Made by a program: the position numbers and the translations under genes
NCBI RefSeq assembly: GCF_013375035.1
Contig: NZ_CP056032.1
Span: 1,596,001-1,660,000 of the forward strand
Direction of reading: 5' to 3'
Origin: Spirosoma sp. KUDC1026
GTDB lineage: Bacteria; Bacteroidota; Bacteroidia; Cytophagales; Spirosomataceae
DNA: 64,000 nt
Notes under the pieces: generated by a model
Databases searched by the model: none
Told to the model about the DNA's origin: nothing
Seen by the model: only the letters and a program-made list of their open reading frames with translations
Shown here: one piece after another, positions 53,247 to 62,155 of the stretch
How the letters are laid out: the number at the start of each line of letters is the position of its first letter
Position numbering within the stretch: the stretch's first letter is position 1

Positions 53247-54917
53247 ATGCCAGCCCGCGTGTTAAAAGTGCATCCTGCCGATAATGTCATCGTTGCATTA
53301 CGTGATTTAGCCGCAGGAGAGCAAATTGAGTTTGAAAATGAGACCTACCAGCTACCCTACGCAGTAGCTGCCAAGCATAAATTCGTGACCGAAGACCGGC
53401 AGCCCGGTGAGTCAATTACTATGTATGGCGTGCTGGTTGGCAAAGCAACGAAACCTATTCGTCGCGGAGAGCCGATAACGACCTTCAATCTCAAGCACGA
53501 TTCGGATCGCTACGGTCTGGACAAAAAACAACCCTATAGCTGGCAGCCACCCGACGTATCGACCTGGCAGGGCCGGAGTTTTATGGGTTACCACCGGGCC
53601 GATGGCAGCGTCGGTACGCGGAATTACTGGCTGGTAGTCCCGCTGGTTTTCTGCGAGAATCGGAACGTACTGATTCTGAAAGATGCCTTTGAGCGCGAGC
53701 TTGGCTATGCACAGCCGGAAACCTACCGCGAGCAGGTGCACGAACTGCTGAGCTTGTACAAAGCAGGCGAAATGGAAACGATCAGGAAAATTCAACCCTT
53801 CGTCGACGAATCGCAGAATCAAACGCTGCACCACGCCCCGGCGCAGAAACGGCCGTTTAAGAACATCGACGGCATCAAGTTTCTGACCCACGAAATGGGC
53901 TGCGGTGGCACCCGGCAGGATTCAAATTACCTGTCGTCGCTGCTGGCTGGTTTCATCAACAACCCGAACGTAGCGGGCGCCACAATCCTGAGTCTGGGCT
54001 GTCAGCACCTGCAGGCCGACATGATCGTCGCGGATATCAAGCGTCAGAATCCCAAGTTCGATAAACCAATACTGGTATACGAGCAGCAGGCTGGTACGGA
54101 ATACCAACTGATGTCGCAGGCGGTCAAAGAAACTTTCCTGGGGCTGGTGGAAATCAATAAACTGGAGCGCAAACCAGCTCCGCTGAGCGCGCTGACTGTG
54201 GGGTTGAAATGTGGTGGTTCGGATGGTTTCTCGGGTATTTCAGCCAACCCCGTGCTCGGGCACCTGTCGGACGTCGTGGGTGCGCTGGGCGGAAAAACCG
54301 TCCTGGCAGAATTTCCTGAACTGAATGGCGTGGAGCAGGAACTCATCAACCGCACTGCCGATGAGGCCAAAGCGCAGAAGTTTATCGACCTGATGGGCGA
54401 TTACTCGGCGCAGGCGCAGGCCGCCGGGTCGGGTTTCGACATGAACCCATCGCCGGGAAACATCAAGGACGGTCTGATTACGGATGCTATCAAATCGGCC
54501 GGAGCTGCCAAGAAAGGCGGTTCGGCTCCCGTTACCGACGTATTGGATTATGCCGAGCCGGCGAAACAGCCTGGCCTTAACCTGCTCTGTACCCCCGGTA
54601 ATGATGTGGAAGCCACGACGGGTATGGCCGGTTCGGGTACGAACGTAATCCTGTTCACAACGGGACTGGGTACCCCAACGGGAAACCCAGTTTGCCCGGT
54701 TGTGAAAGTCTCGACCAACACAAAGCTCAAAAATCGGATGCCCGACGTGATCGATTTTGACAGTGGCCCGATCATCGACGGTGAACAAAGTATTGAACAA
54801 AACGCTGATGCCCTGCTGGAATACATTATCCAATTGGCGTCCGGCAACGAAATAACCAAGGCCGAACAACTTGGCCAGGATGACTTCATCCCCTGGAAGC
54901 GGGGGGTATCTTTGTAA
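53247..54917 (+). CDS. UxaA family altronate dehydratase-like hydrolyase
   Basis: 556 residues. N-terminal SAF domain (RVLKVHPADNVIVALRDLAAG) then the catalytic UxaA core: SFMGYHRADGSVGTRNYWLV, HEMGCGGTRQDSNYLSSLLAG (in parts), LKCGGSDGFSGISANPVLG and TTGMAGSGTNVILFTTGLGTPTGNPV. These dehydrate sugar acids such as altronate, galactarate or, in some Bacteroidota clusters, L-fuconate. Context (KDF-type SDR, FAH hydrolase and lactonase downstream) favours fuconate or rhamnonate. The ATG at 53247 is preferred to the GTG at 53217. Confidence 0.85.
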   Translation: MPARVLKVHPADNVIVALRDLAAGEQIEFENETYQLPYAVAAKHKFVTEDRQPGESITMYGVLVGKATKPIRRGEPITTFNLKHDSDRYGLDKKQPYSWQPPDVSTWQGRSFMGYHRADGSVGTRNYWLVVPLVFCENRNVLILKDAFERELGYAQPETYREQVHELLSLYKAGEMETIRKIQPFVDESQNQTLHHAPAQKRPFKNIDGIKFLTHEMGCGGTRQDSNYLSSLLAGFINNPNVAGATILSLGCQHLQADMIVADIKRQNPKFDKPILVYEQQAGTEYQLMSQAVKETFLGLVEINKLERKPAPLSALTVGLKCGGSDGFSGISANPVLGHLSDVVGALGGKTVLAEFPELNGVEQELINRTADEAKAQKFIDLMGDYSAQAQAAGSGFDMNPSPGNIKDGLITDAIKSAGAAKKGGSAPVTDVLDYAEPAKQPGLNLLCTPGNDVEATTGMAGSGTNVILFTTGLGTPTGNPVCPVVKVSTNTKLKNRMPDVIDFDSGPIIDGEQSIEQNADALLEYIIQLASGNEITKAEQLGQDDFIPWKRGVSL

Positions 54918-55000
54918 GAGGAGAAAGGAGGAAAGGGAGGAAGGAGGAAAGGAATAGTACTTCCATCCTTTCTCCCTTTCTTCCCTCTCCTCCTTTCTCC
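54918..55000. repeat. Polypurine/polypyrimidine inverted repeat between UxaA gene and SDR gene
   Basis: About 35 bases of pure purine (GGAGAAAGGAGGA... at 54918-54953) face a near-complementary pyrimidine arm at 54966-55000. It could form a long imperfect hairpin in mRNA or H-DNA. A similar pyrimidine tract (CTTTCTCTCCATCCTCCC...) precedes the lactonase gene at 56946-56978. Confidence 0.75.
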
Positions 55001-55009
55001 TTCAATTCT

Positions 55010-55783
55010 ATGTTCTCTCTTCAAAACAAAACCGCATTAATTACGGGTGGGGCCAGCGGTATTGGCCTGGCTATAACCCGGACGTTTGCTCAGTCGGGGG
55101 CAAGTGTTCACATTCTGGAAATTAATGCTGATCAGGCGCAGCAAGTTGCCGATGAGATTACGGCAACGGGAGGAAAAGCCCAGGCGCATGCCGTGGACGT
55201 ATCAAACCAGGCGCAGGTGGTCGAGGTAATCGGTCAGATTGCGGCACAGGGACCGATTCATATTCTGGTTAACAACGCCGGTGTGGCCCATGTTGGGAAA
55301 GCCGATACCACCAGCGAAGCCGATTTCGACCGGATCGTTCGGATTAACGTGAAAGGTGTCTACAACTGTCTGTATGCGACGATTCCGCACCTGAAAGCAA
55401 ATGGTGGGGGCGTTATCCTGAATATGGCATCGGTGGCGTCGTCGGTGGGCATTCCCGACCGGTTTGCCTACTCGATGAGTAAAGGGGCCGTGCTGACGAT
55501 GACGCTGTCGGTGGCGAAAGATTACCTGGCCGATAATATCCGCTGCAACTGTATTTCACCCGCGCGCGTTCACACGCCTTTCGTAGATGGATTTCTGGCG
55601 AAAAGCTATCCGGGTCAGGAGGCCGAAATGTTCGAGAAATTATCGAAAACGCAACCCATTGGCCGCATGGCCGAGCCGCAGGAAGTTGGCGCACTGGCGC
55701 TGTATCTCTGTTCCGACGAAGCAGGCTTCGTGACGGGCTGTGACTACCCACTAGACGGCGGTTTCATTCGGTTGAATAACTAG
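55010..55783 (+). CDS. SDR dehydrogenase, probable L-2-keto-3-deoxyfuconate 4-dehydrogenase
   Basis: 257 residues, classical short-chain dehydrogenase: ITGGASGIGLAI cofactor motif, NNAGVAH, catalytic S and YSMSK. The C-terminal RVHTPFVDGFLAKSYPGQEAEMFEKLSKTQP... (read in short parts) and TGCDYPLDGGF match the KDF dehydrogenase type known from non-phosphorylated L-fucose catabolism. The product would be 2,4-diketo-3-deoxyfuconate, substrate of the FAH hydrolase two features downstream. Confidence 0.8.
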   Translation: MFSLQNKTALITGGASGIGLAITRTFAQSGASVHILEINADQAQQVADEITATGGKAQAHAVDVSNQAQVVEVIGQIAAQGPIHILVNNAGVAHVGKADTTSEADFDRIVRINVKGVYNCLYATIPHLKANGGGVILNMASVASSVGIPDRFAYSMSKGAVLTMTLSVAKDYLADNIRCNCISPARVHTPFVDGFLAKSYPGQEAEMFEKLSKTQPIGRMAEPQEVGALALYLCSDEAGFVTGCDYPLDGGFIRLNN

Positions 55784-55800
55784 TTGCTGTTAGTACGTCA

Positions 55801-55854
55801 GCTTTTACACCAAAGGGCAGCCTGAAATTTCAGGCTGCCCTTTGGTGTAAAAGC
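55801..55854. repeat. 54-bp perfect palindrome
   Basis: 27-base arm beginning GCTTTTACACC and ending CCTGAAA is followed directly by its exact complement; there is no spacer. In RNA the central AAATTT would form a short loop. It lies 17 bp after the SDR stop and may terminate transcription or cap mRNA. A further 171 bp to the FAH gene shows only a TACTTTTG -7-like element near 55996. Confidence 0.85.
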
Positions 55855-56025
55855 CATTTTGATGAACTTACTAGAGACGCGTTTACCGTTACTATTGGAT
55901 CAGAAAAGACTTTCAGGCTTCCGTTTGGGGAGCGAAAAGAGAGTAGCAGGTGGATTAAGATTGGTCGGTAAGTAGTGTAAAGCAGCAACAACCCTTACTT
56001 TTGAGGCAAAAGCTTATTCTGTCGC

Positions 56026-56889
56026 ATGAAACTTTTCCGCTTCGGCCCGGCCGACCATGAACGCCCCGGTGTGGTATTGCCAACCGGTCAATCCATTGAT
56101 GTTACTCATTTCGGTGAAGATTTTGACGAGTCTTTTTTTGCCACCGGCGGCCTTGACCGACTGGCGCACTGGCTTGAATCGCACGCGCCCAATTGTCCGG
56201 AGGTTCCGGCCGATGCCCGGTTTGGTCCCTGCGTGAAGCGGCCCTCCAAGATCATGTGTGTTGGCCTGAATTACGCCAAACATGCCGCCGAGACCAACGC
56301 GGCTATCCCCGCTGAACCGATCCTGTTCTATAAATCGACAACGGCCATTGTTGGCCCTAACGACAACGTAGTGATTCCAAAACGGTCGGAGAAAACGGAC
56401 TGGGAAGTTGAACTGGCGATCGTGATTGGCAAAAAGGCGTCGTACGTCGAACTGGACGAAGCCATGGACTATATTGCTGGCTATGCTCTGCATAACGATT
56501 ACAGCGAACGCGCCTGGCAACTGGAACGGGGCGGTCAATGGGTGAAAGGAAAAAGTGCTGATACCTATGCCCCACTGGGGCCTTACCTCGTCACGAAAGA
56601 CGAGATTGCCGATCCGAATAATCTGCATTTATGGTTGAAACTGAATGGCGAAATGCTCCAGGATTCAAACACGGATGACATGATTTTCAACGTGCCGACC
56701 CTGGTTAGCTACATCAGCCAGTTTATGACGCTGCTCCCCGGCGATGTTATTTCGACGGGAACACCCGCCGGCGTCGGACTGGGCCTGAATCCACAGCGTT
56801 ACCTGAAACCCGGCGATGTAGTAGAACTAGGTATCGAAGGCCTGGGCGAACAGCGACAGGAAGCCGTCGCTTACACGGATAAAAAGTAA
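56026..56889 (+). CDS. FAH-family hydrolase, probable 2,4-diketo-3-deoxy-L-fuconate hydrolase
   Basis: 287 residues. FAH fold with metal ligands in DWEVELAIVIG and HNDYSERAWQLERGGQW; MCVGLNYAKHA, STGTPAGVGLG and the C-terminal VVELGIEGLGEQRQ are typical. In fucose catabolism this type cleaves 2,4-diketo-3-deoxy-L-fuconate to pyruvate and L-lactate. It differs in the N-terminal half from the FAH-family gene at 13357. Its terminator follows directly. Confidence 0.82.
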   Translation: MKLFRFGPADHERPGVVLPTGQSIDVTHFGEDFDESFFATGGLDRLAHWLESHAPNCPEVPADARFGPCVKRPSKIMCVGLNYAKHAAETNAAIPAEPILFYKSTTAIVGPNDNVVIPKRSEKTDWEVELAIVIGKKASYVELDEAMDYIAGYALHNDYSERAWQLERGGQWVKGKSADTYAPLGPYLVTKDEIADPNNLHLWLKLNGEMLQDSNTDDMIFNVPTLVSYISQFMTLLPGDVISTGTPAGVGLGLNPQRYLKPGDVVELGIEGLGEQRQEAVAYTDKK

Positions 56890-56895
56890 TTGATT

Positions 56896-56930
56896 GGGGG
56901 AGAGGTGGTAACGTCTGCCTCCCCCTTTTT
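56896..56930 (+). terminator. Rho-independent terminator after the FAH gene
   Basis: GGGGGAG ... CTCCCCC stem followed by TTTTT. Confidence 0.8.
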
Positions 56931-56984
56931 ATAGCACTACGGTAGTTCCTTTCTCTCCATCCTCCCTTTCCTCCTTACAATCCC

Positions 56985-57809
56985 ATGACCATCGACGCCC
57001 ATCAACATTTCTGGTATTTTGACGCAGACCGCAATACGTGGATAACCGATGATATGGCGGTACTTCGCCGTGATTTCCTGCCCGCTGATCTGGAGCCTGT
57101 CCTGGCGGAGAACGGAATTGATGGCTGCGTAGCGGTACAGGCCGCCCAGTCGGAAGAAGAAACGGTGTTTCTGGTCAATATGGCGAAGACGTACGACATC
57201 GTGAAAGGCGTGGTAGGCTGGGTCGATTTGCAGTCGGAAGCGCTGCCACAGCGATTGGAACACCTGACGCAGTATAAACATCTGAAAGGATTCCGGCACA
57301 TTGCCCAGGCCGAACCCGACGATTTTCTGGCGCGTCCGGCGGTGATTGAGGGAATTCGGCAACTGGCGGAGTTTGGCATGACGTATGACATTCTGATCTA
57401 CCCCAGCCAGCTGAAAGCCGCTCTGCAACTGGTTCGGGCCGTGCCAGAGGTGAACTTTGTCATCGATCATCTGGCCAAACCCTACATCAAAACACAGGAA
57501 ATCAACCGCTGGTCGAACTTCCTGACCCAGATTGCCAAAAGTTCAAATGTGTCCTGCAAACTGTCGGGCATGGTGACAGAAGCTGACTGGCAGAACTGGA
57601 GTAAAAAAGATTTTTTCCCCTATCTGAACGTAGCGTTCGAGCATTTCGGCCCGGATCGGCTGCTGTTTGGCTCCGACTGGCCTGTTTGCCTAGTTGCGGC
57701 TAACTACACCCAGGTGAAAACGCTGATTGAGGAGTACGTCAACCCTTGGGGAAACGAAGTCCGCGAGAAGATATTTGGCGCTAACGCCGTTTCGTTTTAC
57801 GGGCTGTAA
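56985..57809 (+). CDS. Amidohydrolase, probable L-fucono-/rhamnono-lactonase
   Basis: 274 residues, COG3618-type metal hydrolase: IDAHQHFWYFD at the N terminus, KGFRHIAQAEPDDF, VIDHLAKPYIK, and LLFGSDWPVC. These open 1,4- or 1,5-lactones of L-fuconate or L-rhamnonate, the step before the dehydratase. Its start follows a pyrimidine-rich tract like that before the SDR gene. The gene ends 1 bp before the stop of the convergent FG-GAP lipoprotein gene. Confidence 0.85.
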   Translation: MTIDAHQHFWYFDADRNTWITDDMAVLRRDFLPADLEPVLAENGIDGCVAVQAAQSEEETVFLVNMAKTYDIVKGVVGWVDLQSEALPQRLEHLTQYKHLKGFRHIAQAEPDDFLARPAVIEGIRQLAEFGMTYDILIYPSQLKAALQLVRAVPEVNFVIDHLAKPYIKTQEINRWSNFLTQIAKSSNVSCKLSGMVTEADWQNWSKKDFFPYLNVAFEHFGPDRLLFGSDWPVCLVAANYTQVKTLIEEYVNPWGNEVREKIFGANAVSFYGL

Positions 57810-57810
57810 C

Positions 57811-59376
57811 TCACTGAACCGGCTTGTTCTGCCTGAGCTGATTACGGAGCAACGTAACACCCGTTCCCGGTTTGCGCCACTGGTCCATCATGTCACCTGA
57901 CTGCGCGCCCGTTGCCCGAAAGAAGGAGCCGAGCAAAATGTCATCGTCACCATCCTGGTCGACATCACCGACTGCCATGCGCAACCACCGGCCCCGTTCG
58001 GCGTTCGGAAAGGTGCGGGGCGTAAAGCGAAGTCCCCCCCGGTTTTCAAAATAGACAAAGCCTTTATTGGGTCGTTCCGTAAAGTCCGGGTAGAAAGAAA
58101 TTGTCGCTATGTCCAGGTCACCGTCCTGATCGAAATCGCGTACGGCGGTTTGCGTAGCGCCGTGCAGCGGGTAAAACAACGCCTGCCGGAAATGAAATTT
58201 GCCGTCGTTCAGGAAAATTCGGATGCCGTGGTAACGTTTCAGAACGGTCGAGTAGTCGGCGTTATCGCCGTTGGTGTAAATCAGGTCCTGATCGCCATCT
58301 TTGTCAATATCAGCCATTTCCAGAAAGCTGGAGCCGTAGACTGACGGAAACTGCATCAGGATTTCTTTGTGAAAGGAGCCGTTCTGCTGGTTATAGTAAA
58401 CCGCAATCTGCTCGTTGCCCTGCGCCAGTAAAGCGACAATATCCGGCCATTGATCATTGTTTACATCGGCAATCAGTGTTTGTCGCGCGCCGGGCACCGG
58501 GTCCAGCTCGTGCTCGGCAAAACCCTGTTTCAAGCCCTGATACCAGCTCAATTTACCGGTATGATTGCCAAACTGCGAGATAATGGCGTCTTCGCGGCCG
58601 TCCCGATTTATATCGGTCAGCGTTGCCTGAACGGGGCGCTGCAGGTTAAGAATTAGTGGAATGGGTGCTGCTGCCCGATTTATATACCGGCTCCAGGCGC
58701 CAGCCGTCAGGTCATTGGGATTCAGCATACCCAGCGTTAAAATATCAAGACTACCATCGTGGTTAACCCGCAGATCGGACGGAGCGCTTTTCAGCCGTAG
58801 CGAATCCGTACGGCGCAGATTCTGATCGAGCGCGAACAATTGCCCCCGCTGATCGCCCGCCCAGATGCGTTTTGTCAGCGTATCATACTGAAGCAATGTA
58901 ACAGCTCCGTCAATGGCTCGCTCGGATTGCTGAACTTGAAACAGCGGCAACCCAACCCGCACGGCGAGGTGAGGCAGTTGCGGCAAAACAGAATCCGGAG
59001 CCTGGGTGGTGTAGTATGTAACAATCTTTTCCCAGTCGGTGGGATGTACCGTGGGCGTCGACGGAAAAATGTTGGCCTTGATAATACGGGCCAGTTCTTC
59101 TGGGTCTGTGTATTGCGTCAGTTCAGACAGCGGATTCCCGGACTGACCCATGTACAAGGCCATCTGAGGCAGCACACTACGTTTCCAGGTATCTTTGTTC
59201 AGCAGCGAGGGGCTGGGGGTGAGGTGGCAGCTCCCACAATACGTCTGACTAAGTTGTTGACCAGTTAATTGAGTCGGCTCGGGCAGGGCAGCTTCGGTAG
59301 TGGATGACTTATTTTTGCAGGCGAGCGCTAGTAGAGCGCTACTGAAAAAAATAACAGTCAAACGTAAAAAATACAT
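57811..59376 (-). CDS. FG-GAP repeat lipoprotein with a c-type heme motif
   Basis: 521 residues from ATG 59376. Signal peptide with lipobox (SALLALAC), then one CGSCH heme-binding motif (TYCGSCHLTP) in a cytochrome-c-like stretch, and a C-terminal array of calcium-binding FG-GAP/VCBS repeats: DINRDGREDAII, DIDKDGDQDLIYT, DFDQDGDLDIATI, DVDQDGDDDILLG. Such proteins sit on the outer surface or periplasm; electron transfer or substrate binding is possible. A TATCTTTG -7-like element supports the 59376 start over the upstream ATG at 59430. It interrupts the sugar cluster on the opposite strand. Confidence 0.82.
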   Translation of the reverse strand: MYFLRLTVIFFSSALLALACKNKSSTTEAALPEPTQLTGQQLSQTYCGSCHLTPSPSLLNKDTWKRSVLPQMALYMGQSGNPLSELTQYTDPEELARIIKANIFPSTPTVHPTDWEKIVTYYTTQAPDSVLPQLPHLAVRVGLPLFQVQQSERAIDGAVTLLQYDTLTKRIWAGDQRGQLFALDQNLRRTDSLRLKSAPSDLRVNHDGSLDILTLGMLNPNDLTAGAWSRYINRAAAPIPLILNLQRPVQATLTDINRDGREDAIISQFGNHTGKLSWYQGLKQGFAEHELDPVPGARQTLIADVNNDQWPDIVALLAQGNEQIAVYYNQQNGSFHKEILMQFPSVYGSSFLEMADIDKDGDQDLIYTNGDNADYSTVLKRYHGIRIFLNDGKFHFRQALFYPLHGATQTAVRDFDQDGDLDIATISFYPDFTERPNKGFVYFENRGGLRFTPRTFPNAERGRWLRMAVGDVDQDGDDDILLGSFFRATGAQSGDMMDQWRKPGTGVTLLRNQLRQNKPVQ

Positions 59377-59571
59377 ACTTTGCTCTTTTGGCAAAGATAC
59401 CGAAATCGGTGATGATAGCCATGTCTTCAACCAGCTGTTGAGCTGGAAACAGGTAAAGACGATTCAAAACAATTAAGTCACGAACTGGCTTAGATTTGTA
59501 GCCCGAGTGCCCACACTCGGCTGTCACCATTCATTGAACCGGACGTGGGTAACCGGTTGCCCCTATTCCTG

Positions 59572-61035
59572 ATGAACTGCTTTGTTGGCCTTGATGTCGG
59601 TACAACTAACGTAAAAGCGCTGGCAATGCCCGCTGATCTGAGCGAGATCCTGGCCCATGCGTCGGCTTCCGTAACAACACTTAATCCCGAACCCGGCTAC
59701 GCGGAACAGGATCCGGTGGAGGTCTGGAACGCGCTTGTCCAGGTGCTGAGCGAAGTTCACGACGAACTAACCAAAGCCGGTCATGTCATTACACATATCG
59801 CGTTCAGTACGGCTATGCACAGTCTGGTGGCGATGGATGGCAATGGCAAACCCATGAGTAACTTGATTCTTTGGTCGGATAACCGGGCCGAAGCGCAGGC
59901 CAATACGTTACGTTCCGAACAGGCTGACCTGGGGAAAGCCATCTATGAGCAGACTGGAACGCCCATCCACCCCATGATTCCGTTGTGCAAGCTGGCCTGG
60001 CTGCGTGAACATGATTCCCGGCTGCTAAACCGGACGGCTCATTTCGGCTCGATCAAAGAGTTTCTCTGGTTTCGCCTGACGGGCCAGTTTGAGGTTGACT
60101 ATTCGATTGCAACGGCAACCGGTCTGTTTGATGAGGCCAAACGGCAATGGAGTGAACTGGCCATGGACTATGCCGGTGTCCGGTCCGATCAACTATCTAA
60201 GCCGGTCCCCACGACGTTCATTCGTCCTTATACCCCCCGCCCCGACGTAACGATTCTTGGCCTGACCAACGAGACAATGCTGGTAATCGGCGCGTCGGAT
60301 GGTTGCTTAGCCAACTTAGGCGCGGGAGCCATCAAAGCCGGGACAGCTACGCTGACGATTGGAACGAGTGGCGCCATCCGCCAGACGGTACGCAAACCGC
60401 TCCGCGACGAAAAGGGACGCCTGTTCTGCTATATTCTTGACGATAATCATTACGTTGTTGGTGGTCCAACAAACAATGGCGGAAACGTACTGGAATGGCT
60501 TAGTGAGAAATTCTTGAACAAAGAAACCGAAGCTGTCCTGGCCGAAGCGAAGACGGTGCCTGCCGGTGCCGATGGCTTGTTGTTCTATCCGTACCTGCAG
60601 GGCGAGCGCGCTCCACTCTGGGATGCCCACGTACGAGGGGCTTACATGCACGTCGACTGGCTGCACACGCAGGCGCACTTTGTCCGGGCGTCGCTGGAAG
60701 GTGTTTTGTTCAATTTGCTCAGCATCAATAATCTGCTAACAAAACACACCGGACCGGCGCGGGTAATTCACGCCAACGGCGGTTTCGCGCAGTCCGATTT
60801 CTGGGTGCAGATGCTGGCCGACATGACCGGCCGGCCCGTCCGGCTCAACGCCAGCAATGAAAGCGGCTCGATGGGGGGTATTCTGCTGACTATGAAAGCG
60901 ATTGGTATGGTAAAAACGCTGGACGAAGCCGCCGAGAAAGTTGCGTTCGGAAAAACCTACGAACCCAACTCAGATCAGTACAAAATCTACCGCACGGCGT
61001 TTGCAAAGTGGGAAGCGGGTTTGACGAAGTTTTAA
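59572..61035 (+). CDS. FGGY family carbohydrate kinase (gluconokinase/xylulokinase-like)
   Basis: 487 residues from ATG 59572 (GTG 59545 possible). FGGY-N: VGLDVGTTNVKALAMPAD, HSLVAMDGNGKPM, ILWSDNRA, and FGSIKEFLWFRLTGQFEVDYS in parts; FGGY-C: TIGTSGAIRQT and GPARVIHANGGFAQSDFWVQ. The closest named group is gluconokinase-like; the sugar is not certain. It lies just beyond the sugar-acid cluster and may act on a by-product or a separate substrate. The upstream gap holds a 7-bp CCGAGTG/CACTCGG hairpin. Confidence 0.85.
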   Translation: MNCFVGLDVGTTNVKALAMPADLSEILAHASASVTTLNPEPGYAEQDPVEVWNALVQVLSEVHDELTKAGHVITHIAFSTAMHSLVAMDGNGKPMSNLILWSDNRAEAQANTLRSEQADLGKAIYEQTGTPIHPMIPLCKLAWLREHDSRLLNRTAHFGSIKEFLWFRLTGQFEVDYSIATATGLFDEAKRQWSELAMDYAGVRSDQLSKPVPTTFIRPYTPRPDVTILGLTNETMLVIGASDGCLANLGAGAIKAGTATLTIGTSGAIRQTVRKPLRDEKGRLFCYILDDNHYVVGGPTNNGGNVLEWLSEKFLNKETEAVLAEAKTVPAGADGLLFYPYLQGERAPLWDAHVRGAYMHVDWLHTQAHFVRASLEGVLFNLLSINNLLTKHTGPARVIHANGGFAQSDFWVQMLADMTGRPVRLNASNESGSMGGILLTMKAIGMVKTLDEAAEKVAFGKTYEPNSDQYKIYRTAFAKWEAGLTKF

Positions 61036-61073
61036 TAAGTCCTTCGGTAGACTGTCAGGTTTACGGGAAGGGG

Positions 61074-62060
61074 TTACCCTAGTCCATGGTCGTCAAAATA
61101 CTTCTTAACGAGGAAATTAACGTAACGCTTGAGGTGGGTTTCTGTCAGAAAGACGTTCGACCAGTTTTCGTACCGCTGACATTGAATGCCTAAATAGAAG
61201 AAATACAGCGTAACGCCCAGCATCGGCAGGAGCCGCTTTTCTTCGCCTGTAAGTGGCGTAACGGATTCGTAGCCAGCCAAAAAGGAAGCGACTTTTTGAT
61301 CCCGCTCCTGCTCAACTTTTTCGGTACTGTGGATTTGCAGGATGTAATAGGCGACATCCAGGCAAAGCCAGCCATTCCCGCAAAAATCGAAATCGAACAA
61401 TGTGACGCGGTGATCACGATCAATATGCAGGTTGTCGAACCAAATGTCCAGGTGCACGATCCCCTGCCGGAGTTGAGCGGTATCGGCGTGCTGAAGTTCG
61501 TGCAGCAAATAGGTCTGCGCGCGCTGCATAAACCGCATCTCATCGGTATCGGCAGGCAGGCGTTGCTGCAGGTACACAAACGAATCGACCAGAAGCCGCT
61601 CAGGGGTGTAGGTTTCCCGGTTCAGGTGCAGCTTATGCGTTAGCTGGTGCATACGGGCCATAACCTCGCCGATATGGGCGTGTACCTCGGTCGTAAAGGT
61701 GAAGAGCTTTTCGCCGGTTGCGTATGAGAACATAACCCCGTAACGTAGCCCCTCGGCTGCCGTTATTTCCTGAATGTATTCGCCGGTCTGGTCCGGAATG
61801 GCGTACGACACCGGAATGTCCTTTTCCTGAAGTAGATAGAGTAACCGAACTTCCTCCAGAATTTCTGTCCGACTACGCCAATTCAGCGTGTAGAGCCGGA
61901 AAATGAATCGCGTTGGTCCGTTGGTGAGCAAATACGTATGGCTGATCCCCGCTTTTAGTAACTTGCATGTTGCCTCACTGCGCAAGCCATATTGTTCGGC
62001 AAGAAACGGGGCGAGCGCGGTCGCGGACACAATCGAACTGCTTACAGGAAATAGAGCCAT
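61074..62060 (-). CDS. Phosphotransferase (APH/homoserine kinase type II fold)
   Basis: 328 residues. Eukaryotic-kinase-like fold: the catalytic loop GIVHLDIWFDNLHID (HxDxxxxN) and the metal loop LFDFDFCGNG are complete. Members of this group phosphorylate small molecules such as homoserine, choline or thiamine-like substrates; the substrate here is not evident. It lies next to the AT-richer toxin-antitoxin region. Confidence 0.82.
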   Translation of the reverse strand: MALFPVSSSIVSATALAPFLAEQYGLRSEATCKLLKAGISHTYLLTNGPTRFIFRLYTLNWRSRTEILEEVRLLYLLQEKDIPVSYAIPDQTGEYIQEITAAEGLRYGVMFSYATGEKLFTFTTEVHAHIGEVMARMHQLTHKLHLNRETYTPERLLVDSFVYLQQRLPADTDEMRFMQRAQTYLLHELQHADTAQLRQGIVHLDIWFDNLHIDRDHRVTLFDFDFCGNGWLCLDVAYYILQIHSTEKVEQERDQKVASFLAGYESVTPLTGEEKRLLPMLGVTLYFFYLGIQCQRYENWSNVFLTETHLKRYVNFLVKKYFDDHGLG

Positions 62061-62155
62061 GAGCTACGTAGAACGAATATACGTAGAAAAAGAATATAAG
62101 TATAGCCGTATATAATAGATGAAGCTAGCTACCTATCGCCGGATACATAATTTGC

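Noticed and set aside
54240..54869. 209-codon minus-strand open frame in the UxaA gene
   Set aside because: Shadow of the UxaA coding frame, which carries clear family motifs.
56014..56628. 204-codon minus-strand open frame in the FAH gene
   Set aside because: Shadow of the FAH gene; GC-rich codon bias leaves the complementary frame open.
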